From NCBI RefSeq assembly GCF_027579695.1, contig NC_083579.1:72277371-72341370 (forward strand): DNA of 64,000 bases, given 5' to 3'. A program made the translations under genes and the position numbers. The first letter of the stretch is position 1, and each line of letters begins with the position of its first letter. Positions 56,795-64,000 of the stretch are shown here, piece by piece. The DNA is from Neoarius graeffei. Its lineage: Eukaryota; Chordata; Actinopteri; Siluriformes; Ariidae. The notes under the pieces were generated by a model. That model saw nothing but the letters and a program-made list of their open reading frames with translations. It searched no databases and was not told the origin of the DNA.

Positions 56795-57238
56795 TAATAA
56801 GCTGCACAGAAGTACCAAGTGCTGTGGCGCACGTGTCTTGCTTTGAGAATTTGTAGAGAAACTAATGATTCCCCATTTCCGGTCACTGAAAAATGACCTT
56901 GAAAATCTTTCTCTATTTCTTTAACAGTGGTGAATCGTACATATCCGATGAGTTTCAGGCTGGTATCCTCTTCTGTCCTTTGATACCATAATATTGTGTT
57001 ATAGCTCGAGATGCTGTGGTTGCAGGTAAGAGTTACATTTTCCTCAGGTAAACACAGCACATCAAGAGGGCTCTGAGTAACATCTTTGCAAATCAAGGAT
57101 CCTAAGTTAAAGAAAATTGTTGGATTACTATTAGTCCTTTATGTGTATATAATTTAAAAAAGTGCTCCATGTGTATATTAAAATACTACCTGAGAAACAG
57201 CACAAGAAGAGTAGGAATTTACAGGGAAATTTGATCAT
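56795..57238 (-). CDS. TRAV: T-cell receptor alpha/delta V segment V13
   Basis: A V segment with open exons. Leader exon 57190-57238 (MIKFPCKFLLFLCCFS), intron 88 bp, V exon 56795-57101. It reads SLICKDVTQSPLDVLCLPEE, TLTCNHSI (Cys23), TILWYQRTEEDTSLKLIGY (Trp41) and HVRHSTWYFCAAY (Cys104). The acidic residue and Ala usual before the WYFC/YFC motif are replaced by His-Ser-Thr, which removes the conserved Asp salt bridge of framework 3, so folding may be weaker. Extra Cys residues lie in framework 1. The signal is perfect. Confidence 0.87.
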
Positions 57239-57317
57239 GTTGATTTTATCTAATGGAACAAAATCATGACATCTGAGGCAGATGGCAAGAATTTGAGGCT
57301 AGCAGGCAGGCAGGATA

Positions 57318-57325
57318 TGACATCA
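57318..57325 (-). promoter_or_regulatory. CRE-like site upstream of V13
   Basis: TGATGTCA on the minus strand, 80 bp before the leader ATG. Confidence 0.5.
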
Positions 57326-57429
57326 CAGCATTTAGCATGTAGAATGTTCACACCCATTTGGTATACTTCCATACTATTAGGACACAAAAAGCAGTATGTA
57401 GGGTGTCTGAATGCTCAGCAGGCATTTAA

Positions 57430-57997
57430 AGGAGAACTGAAGTCATTTTTAAACTTGCTTTATTTCTTAATTAACGTGTTACTCAATTACGTTTACGGTT
57501 TTCGTATCCTTATATCGTGACTTGTATTGACAACTAATTGCAATTAAATATTATACTTATCGGCCTATTCGGTTTTTAGCCATGTTGAATTTAGTTCGTT
57601 TGGTCCACGACAGGCGTCGCTTATCTGCGCGATCTTCACGAGACTTGTGCAAGACTTCGAAACGTCAAGTGTCAGCCAGGTGTCAGTGCCGCCATTTTGA
57701 AAACTGTTTTCCAAACGAAATATTGCACAAAAACAAGTTTAAATGACGATTACTGCCTACTATTTTCAAACTTTCCTGATTGCTATCAAAACAAACAAAA
57801 CTTCCGGCTTGATTACATCAGCATTCGATTCGTTTACGGCTATTGCTTTAACATATGGACTGATATATTACAGAGCATATTTCAAGCACTCTTAACTTGC
57901 TAAAGCAGTGACAAAATAGATATCAAAAATGCATTCCTATATTTAATAAAATGAGAAATACAATTTTGATAATAAAAAATTTGCCTTCAGTTCTCCT
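57430..57997. mobile_element. TTAA MITE, complete copy
   Basis: 568 bp bounded by AGGAGAACTGAAG and its exact inverse CTTCAGTTCTCCT, with TTAA at 57,426-57,429 and 57,998-58,001, as for piggyBac-type elements. Partial copies make up a block of each V unit between 12.0 and 21.4 kb. Confidence 0.85.
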
Positions 57998-58161
57998 TTA
58001 ATACTAGTTGAACAGTATCTGGATGATCTACTACAGTGTCTTGCAAAAGTATTCATCCCCCTTGGTCTTTGTCCTGTTTTGTCACATTACAAGCTGGAAT
58101 TAAAATGGATTGTTGGAGGGTTAGCACTATTTCATTTACAAAACATGCCTACAACTTTAAA

Positions 58162-58888
58162 GGAACAGTCCACCGTACTTCCATAATGAAATATGCTCTT
58201 ATCTGAATTGAGACGAGCTGCTCCGTACCTCTCCGAGCTTTGTGCGACCTCCCAGTCAGTCAGACGCAGTCAGACGCGCTGTCACTCCTGTTAGCAATGT
58301 AGCTAGGCTCAGTATGGCCAATGGTATTTTTTGGGGCTGTAGTTAGATGCGACCAAACTCTTCCGCGTTTTTCCTGTTTACATAGGTTTATATGACCAGT
58401 GATATGAAGCAAGTTCAGTTACACAAATTGAAACGTAGCGATTTTCTATGCTATGGAAAGTCCGCACTATAATGACAGGCGTACTAACACCTTCTGCGCG
58501 CTTCGACAGCGCATTGATACTGAGCTCCGTATCAATGCGCTGTCGAAGCGCGCAGAAGGTGTTAGTACGCCTGTCATTATAGTGCGGACTTTCCATAGCA
58601 TAGAAAATCGCTACGTTTCAATTTGTGTAACTGAACTTGCTTCATATCACTGGTCATATAAACCTATGTAAACAGGAAAAACGCGGAAGAGTTTGGTCGC
58701 ATCTAACTACAGCCCCAAAAAATACCATTGGCCATACTGAGCCTAGCTACATTGCTAACAGGAGTGACAGCGTGTCTGACTGCGTCTGACTGACTGGGAG
58801 GTCGCGCAAAGCTCGAAGAGGTACGGAGCAGCTCGTCTCAATTCAGATAAGAGCATATTTCATTATGGAAGTACGGTGGACTGTTCCT
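58162..58888. mobile_element. 727 bp near-perfect palindrome (TTAA MITE)
   Basis: Two arms of about 360 bp with only a few mismatches, meeting at GAGCTC (centre about 58,524). Ends AGGAACAGTCCACCGTACTT and inverse, with TTAA on both sides. The matching inverted repeat of the host Tc1 element (about 60,180) shows the uninterrupted site CTTTAAAGGT. Confidence 0.9.
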
Positions 58889-58985
58889 TTAAAGGTGAAA
58901 ATTGTTGCTTTATTGTGACTCAAACAATAATTAAGATGAAAATACCCAGAAATGTGGGGTGTGCATAGGTATTCACCCCCTTACT

Positions 58986-59351
58986 GGGCAAGCACGGTGG
59001 TGTAGTGGTTAGCACGGTGGCCTCACAGCAAGAAGGTTCCGGGTTCGAACCCAGCGGCCAGCGAGGGAGTTTGCATGTTCTCCCCGTGTCTGTGTGGGTT
59101 TCCTCCGGGTGCTCCGGTTTCCCCCACAGTCCAAAGACATGCAGTTAGGTTGACGTAGGGCGGCCTTAGGCTGAGGTGCCCTTGAGCAAGGTACCTAACC
59201 CCTGATTGCTCCCCGGGTGCTGTGTGTGGCTGCCCACTGCTCTGGGTGTGTGTGTGTGTGTGTGTGTTCACTGCTTCAGATGGGTTAAATGCAGAGGATG
59301 AATTTCACTGTGCTTGAAGTGTGCATGTGACAAATAAAGGTTTCTTCTTTC
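58986..59351 (+). mobile_element. V-SINE-like element
   Basis: Shares the tRNA head and the first ~150 bp with the common SINE, then differs: CCCTTGAGCAAGGTACCTAA, CTGCCCACTGCTCTGGGTG, a (TG)n run, and the tail ATGGGTTAAATGCAGAGGAT...GTGACAAATAAAGG. The central part resembles the V-SINE core. Confidence 0.7.
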
Positions 59352-60115
59352 TTATGAAACCCCTAAATAAGAGCTGGCCCAACCAATTCACTTCATAATT
59401 CACATAATTAATTGATTAAGATCCACCTGTGTGCAATCAAAGTGTCACATGATCTGTCACATGATGTCTGTATAAATCAACCTGTTCTGGAAGGACCCTG
59501 ACTCTGAAACACTATTAAACAAGTAACATGAAAACCAAGGAGCCTCCAAACAGGTCAGAGACAAAGTTGTGGAGAAGTTTAGATCAGGGTTGGGTTATAA
59601 AAAATATCCCAAACTTTGAATATCCCACAGAGCGCCATTAAATCCATTATAGCAAAATGGAAAGAATATGGCACCACTACAAACCTGACAAGAGAAGGCC
59701 GTCCACCAAAACTCACAGACCAGGCAAGGAGGGCATTAATCAGAGATGCAACAAAGACACCAATGATAACACTGAAGGAGTTGCAAAGTTCCACAGCAGA
59801 GATGTCTGTCCATAGGACCACTTTAAGCCGTACACTCCACAGAGCGGGGCTTTATGGAAGAGTGGCCAGAAAAAAGCCATTGCTTAAGAAAACATGTTCG
59901 GAGTTTGCCCAACAGCATGTGGCAGACTCCCCAAACACATGGAAGAAGCTTCTCTGAAGCAGTTTTGCCTTGAGGAATGGGCAAAAATCCCAGTGGCTAG
60001 ATGTGCTAAGCTAACAGAGACATACTCCAAGAGACTTGCAGTTGTAACTGCAGCAAAAGGTGCAATTACAAAATATTGAATTGGGGGTGATATCTATGCA
60101 CACTGTAGATTTCTT

Positions 60116-60133
60116 CCCCCCCCCCCCCCCCCC
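60116..60133 (+). repeat. poly-C run
   Basis: 18 C in a row in the right repeat of the Tc1 element. Confidence 0.95.
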
Positions 60134-60309
60134 ACTTTAATTATTGTTTGTGTCACAATAAAACAACAATTTTGACCTTTAAAGTGGTAGGCATGTTGTG
60201 TAACTCAAATGATGCTAACCGTCCAAAAATCCATTTTAATTCCAGCTTGTAATGCGACAAAACAGGACAAACACAAAGGGGGGTGAATACTTTTGCAAGA
60301 CACTGTACA

Positions 60310-61828
60310 TCTGTAGTATGTCAACGTACCACACTATGATACACTACACTATCCCATAATTCAGCTGGAGTTTCCAAATAACTAAAGAGGAAGAAGTGTT
60401 TTTCCCCCATACACAGCCAGTTTATACTTTACTTTTCCTTATGTTGTTGGTTTTGTTTGAGTTTTTCTTCTGATAAAAATACTGCAGTTTCACACTGATT
60501 CTAAAAAAAAAACTAAGGCTGAGGTCTTAATAAGTAAACTTAAAAACTTGGCACAATACTAATAATACTGTCTGATTTGCTTCTATCCTCATAGTTGAAG
60601 TTCGGAGATCCAGGAAGCCATCAACTAGCTTCCATGAATTCTCTTGAGTGGTTATTGCACACCAGAGGAACCCAAACCGTCATCTGGTGGTGGGTATGCA
60701 TACACACCTATGGGCAATTTAGAGTAGCCAATCAACCTAATCAGCATGTCTTTGGACTGTGGGAGGAAACCAAAGCACCTGGAGGAAACCCATGCAGACA
60801 TGCGGAGGACATGCAAACTCCCCCCAGAAAGGCTCCAGTAGGCTGCTGGGCTACTAATAATATGACCAAAAAAAAAAAAATCAATGTAACAATATTACTC
60901 ATAGAATCAAAATTCTGGATTATTTATTTTTTGATGTTCTTTATTGGAATATGAAATAACTAAACCCAACAGAATACAGGAAGTCATTTCAGAACAAGAA
61001 AAAAATAATGCTGCTAAAAATGTTCTTGCTTATCTCCGAAAAACCAAAGTTTTTTGAGGGACACCTGTGAGGCAAGAGAAATGCAAAATTTCCCTTCACC
61101 ACTTCAACAAATGAATGAAGCAACAGCGCCATCTAGAGACCATAAGACAATGCTATTGTGCTGAAAATATTATTTCAATTCAACTTTGTCATAGAGACAG
61201 TGTCACACAGTACAATAACATTCTTATTCTGTGAGTCTTCCAGAAACATTACCTAAATGTGAATAAAAAATAATTTAAAAACAAGGATATAAAATAGGAT
61301 AAAAAGATGTAGCAAAGTGAAAAGTGACGGTGCAAATAAGTAGGTAGTTCAGTGTGTGTGGAATAGCCTCCAAGCGTAACTACATCACTTGTTTATCGTA
61401 ATGCATTATGGGGGATAGCCGGGGTCAGTAGTTGGGCAATATAGTGGATGTTAGATTAATTTTACGTGAGAGTGATGTGAGAGGAGTGATTTTGCTGTGC
61501 TCTGTCATGGAAGACAATTGAAATTGGTGATTTTAAGAGGTGGATAACATGTCAAGGGTTTACAGCAGGAAAATCTGAATCCAAATCAAGCTTGGTGAGA
61601 AGGTAAGATATAAGTGACAAGAATTCATACAACCTAGAGATTGACTGAGTCTACAACACTGTACAACAACAACATCATCAAATCTCAGAATGTCTTATCA
61701 AAACATTTATAAATGAGTGATTCATTAAATAAAACTTGATATCAGGAAACCTTATAAAAAAATCTTTGGAAACCCGCTGATCTGCCGTGTCATGTTCAGT
61801 ATAAATGCATTTTCTTCAATAAATGCCA
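60310..61828. other. spacer with a SINE piece, no gene seen
   Basis: Contains a partial, old SINE at 60,697-60,849 on the minus strand (AATTTAGAGTAGCCAATCAA ... CATGTCTTTGGACTGTGGGA). The rest is AT-rich and unrecognised. Confidence 0.55.
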
Positions 61829-62281
61829 CTAGTGAGGTACACTGAACATTATACACACCCGAAAGAGAACTCTCCGTGATTTGGGAGTTTTATCGGTCCG
61901 ATAGGCTCGTTTGACTGCTGAGTGCTTCGGTACGTCGAGAGGCAAAGGCCGAAGAATGCTTCTGTGTTTTACAGGCTTTGGAATATCGCTGGTTTCAGAC
62001 GATGAACAGTGTCGATTGTTATAATCTTCTATAACCGAAGGCCGTTCCACAGACCATGGAAATATTGCTGTGTCACAGTTTAAGTACGTCTTTTTCCTAC
62101 CAGAGAAACGTAAGCTACAAACACTTGTCCATTTCGATTCAGTTGGAAGGTTTTCAATGTGGATTAAACTTATCCATTTCTTTCTTCTCTTCTCGACTGG
62201 CAGCTGATAAAAGCTCAAATTAGGTGCTCTCTTTGTTGTGGAGACACAGTAAGGCACACAGCAATTCACTTTAGGTGGCAT
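61829..62281 (-). CDS. THAP-type zinc finger exon (transposon-derived protein or relic)
   Basis: Open frame from a likely Met at 62,281 (MPPKVNCCVPYCVSTTKRAP); the frame is also open back to 62,359. The THAP signature is seen: MPxxxxC...C at residues 7-12, NLSFYQLPVEKRRKKWISLI with the key Trp, TSVCSLRFSGRKKTYLN. The fourth zinc ligand His is Arg (CSLRF), so binding is doubtful. After ~90 residues the chain becomes Ser/Pro/basic without a known domain. It may be the first exon of a P-like transposase or a decaying THAP gene. It lies next to a foldback-like repeat. Confidence 0.55.
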   Translation of the reverse strand: MPPKVNCCVPYCVSTTKRAPNLSFYQLPVEKRRKKWISLIHIENLPTESKWTSVCSLRFSGRKKTYLNCDTAIFPWSVERPSVIEDYNNRHCSSSETSDIPKPVKHRSILRPLPLDVPKHSAVKRAYRTDKTPKSRRVLFRVCIMFSVPH

Positions 62282-63009
62282 TCCCATAATTTCCAGTAAG
62301 CCTGTGCTACTTGCTCTCCATAGCACCGGCTTGACTGCTTTATTAGCGTTCGCTAACACTACTGATGAATGCTACACTGGCTGGAAGGTGACTTCACTGC
62401 TGCACTGACAGCACCAAGTTGCGGGTAAGCTAGTGTTGGCCTTCGAGAATGCTGATATGTTGATATGAAGAGAGTGTATTATAATAATAATAATAATAAT
62501 GATTTTCTCGCGGTATATCCAATATATTCCATTCAGCTACTTGTCTTCAACTCGTTCAGTATCATGCTAGCTGAATGGAATATATCTGATATACCAGTCA
62601 AAGCCAGCCAATATTATTTAAATATGTCACTCAGATCCACAATGTATTTTATATGAAAAATGTGTTTTTTTCAACACCAGAAGATAAATTTCATATCTTC
62701 AAGACAACATATGATTTTCTTTTTATTATATCGACACATTCACAAAACAAAAAGTACCCAAATTTATCAAAACCGTTCATCGATATCCTCATGAGTGGCA
62801 TGTAGAGAATTAAGTCACGGTTTTGGATCTCCATGTCCAAGATGTAGCTCGTATTAAAAATACAAGTAATGTATTTAAATAATATTGGCTGCCGTTAAGT
62901 GGTCTATCAGATATATTCCGTTCAGCTAGCATGATCCTGAACAAGTCAAAGACGAGTAGCTGAATGGAATATATCTGATAGAGCACGAAAAAAGCCAGCC
63001 AATATTATT

Positions 63010-63388
63010 ATCTCATCTCATCTCATTATCTCTAGCCGCTTTATCCTTCTACAGGGTCGCAGGCAAGCTGGAGCCTATCCCAGCTGACTATGGGCGAAAG
63101 GCGGGGTACACCCTGGACAAGTCGCCAGGTCATCACAGGGCTGACACATAGACACAGACAACCATTCACACTCACATTCACACCTACGGTCAATTTAGAG
63201 TCACCAGTTAACCTAACCTGCATGTCTTTGGACTGTGGGGGAAACCGGAGCACCCGGAGGAAACCCACGCGGACACGGGGAGAACATGCAAACTCCGCAC
63301 AGAAAGGCCCTCGCCGGCCCCGGGGCTCGAACCCAGGACCTTCTTGCTGTGAGGCGACAGCGCTAACCACTACACCACCGTGCCGCCC
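63010..63388 (-). mobile_element. tRNA-derived SINE (copy p)
   Basis: Full-length, close to consensus, target repeats AATATTATT on both sides. Confidence 0.92.
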
Positions 63389-63445
63389 AATATTATTATT
63401 ATTATTATTATTATACATACACACTCTCTTCATATCAGCTTTCTC

Positions 63446-63717
63446 GAAGGCAAATGTGAGCTTACCTGCGACTCAGTGCTGTTAGCGGGGCAATCCAGTT
63501 AGCTTCCAGCCGGCATAGCAGTAGCGTTAGAGAAGGCCAATGCCAGCTTACCCGCAACTTGGTACTGTTAGCATGGCAATCCAGTTACCTTCTAGGTGGT
63601 GTAGCATTAGCGAAGGCCAATGCTAGCTTACCCATGACTTGGTGCTGTTAGCGCGGCAATCTAGTTACCGTTTAGGTTGTGTAGTGTTAGTGAAGGCCAA
63701 TGCTAGCGTAGTCAAGC
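63446..63717 (+). repeat. tandem repeat, 80-86 bp units (3.3 copies)
   Basis: Units begin GAAGGC(C)AATG at 63,446, 63,532, 63,612 and 63,692 and contain GGCAATCCAGTTACCTTC. A reversed partial unit stands at 62,385-62,440. Confidence 0.85.
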
Positions 63718-63720
63718 TTA

Positions 63721-64000
63721 TTGCTGTTGTTGTTGTTGTTGTTGTTATTATTATTATTATTATTATTATTTTCCCTGTGTAATTTACTTAGTTACTTTTA
63801 AAATCAACATTGACAGCTACATACACCAGAGCAACCTGGCAGCCAAAATTCTCTCAAAATCTTCCGCTTTTAATGAAGCAAACCTCATGGCCATGTTTGT
63901 TTACAAACTGTCAGCCACTCACTAGCGCAGAAATTTTACATCTCCGACATGTCTCTTTTCCAGTTTTTCTATGTCTGTTGGTATGTTTTTCCCTTGTAAA
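63721..64000. other. (GTT)n/(ATT)n run and window end
   Basis: (GTT)n then (ATT)n at 63,724-63,770. The last 230 bases show no recognised feature. Confidence 0.7.

Larger units (their letters stand above)
58034..60305 (+). mobile_element. Tc1-type transposon, internally deleted, with nested insertions
   Basis: Flanked by TA with inverted repeats of about 200 bp (CAGTGTCTTGCAAAAGTATT...). The transposase at about 59,560-60,079 keeps the helix-turn-helix (IPQSAIKSIIAKWKEYG) and RTTLSRTLHRAGLYGRVARK, but jumps from NTWKKLL to the C-terminus (FCLEEWAKIPVARCAKLTET), so the DDE core is deleted. A palindromic MITE and a V-SINE-like element sit in its left part. Confidence 0.88.
62380..63720. mobile_element. 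foldback-like repeat with inverted arms and tandem subrepeats
   Basis: Left arm (62,385-62,502) is a reversed match of 63,393-63,500: GGCCTTCGAGAA...GATATGAAGAGAGTGTAT then (ATA)n. Inner arms 62,517-62,615 and 62,880-62,985 (ATATATTCCATTCAGCTA) are also inverted. The right arm extends into 80-86 bp tandem units starting at 63,446, 63,532, 63,612 and 63,692 (GAAGGCCAATGCTAGCTTAC). SINE copy p is inserted at 63,010. Confidence 0.6.

Noticed and set aside
8802-63388. Many 80-150 codon ORFs with TCMSLDCGGNRSTRRK or DSKLTVGVNVSVN
   Set aside because: They are chance frames inside copies of the tRNA-derived SINE on both strands.
14419-63388. tRNA genes from box A and box B matches
   Set aside because: The boxes are SINE heads without cloverleaf pairing and are repeated with the SINE body.
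1-64000. TCR J segments, D segments and constant exons
   Set aside because: No FGxGT-type J motif with a 12-spacer signal and no constant Ig domain were noticed; absence was judged by eye only.
1-64000. CRISPR arrays, operons, bacterial promoters
   Set aside because: The DNA is vertebrate-like with introns and SINEs; tandem repeats found are satellites or transposon parts.

Overview
The window is eukaryotic and most likely comes from a teleost fish. It holds a cluster of T-cell receptor alpha/delta-type variable (V) segments, all on the minus strand, in DNA crowded with transposons. Fish origin is suggested by the V families, by about 16 copies of one tRNA-derived SINE (box A TAGTGGTTAGC, box B GGTTCGAGCCC), by Tc1, Harbinger-like, hAT-like and Penelope-like elements, and by a Gmr1-type Ty3 element. 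A catfish-like species is possible from the SINE, but the order is not settled. No J, D or constant exon was recognised, so this is the V part of the locus only.

Layout. 1-5,969: a Gmr1-like LTR element. 6.0-7.2 kb: a Penelope-like tail. 7.8-8.3 kb: V1. 8.8-12 kb: SINEs and a THAP-domain gene relic split by a Harbinger-like MITE that itself carries a SINE. 12.0-22.3 kb: a tandem array of V families A and B in the order A1, B1, A2, A3, B2, A4. 22.3-23.3 kb: a decayed V. 23.5-28.3 kb: nested repeats (Crypton-like relic, composite repeat, solo LTR, Tc1 containing a second solo LTR containing a SINE). 28.3-31.6 kb: V9 and V10. 31.6-40 kb: repeats, SINEs, an APE-type LINE and an RLE-type LINE tail. 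40.1-40.5 kb: V11. 40.9-43.1 kb: a MITE carrying Tc1. 43.5-50.2 kb: Penelope tails and a 5.8 kb hAT-type element with nested insertions. 51.1-52.7 kb: Tc1 with a full-length ORF. 52.7-53.2 kb: V12. 53.4-56.7 kb: hAT, LINE, SINE and MITE pieces. 56.8-57.2 kb: V13. 57.4-60.3 kb: a TTAA MITE and a Tc1 carrying a 727 bp palindrome. 61.8-64 kb: a THAP exon and a foldback-like repeat.

The usual V gene has a short leader exon ending in phase 1, a small intron, a V exon with the IMGT landmarks Cys23, Trp41 and Cys104, and a recombination signal (heptamer, 22/23 bp spacer, ACAAAAAC-like nonamer). Several have a CRE-like TGACATCA site upstream. They would join to J segments outside the window to make alpha (or delta) chains. 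V9 seems to have a leader 2.2 kb away, its intron swollen by a hAT element and a SINE. Insertion order can be read from empty sites in sister copies.
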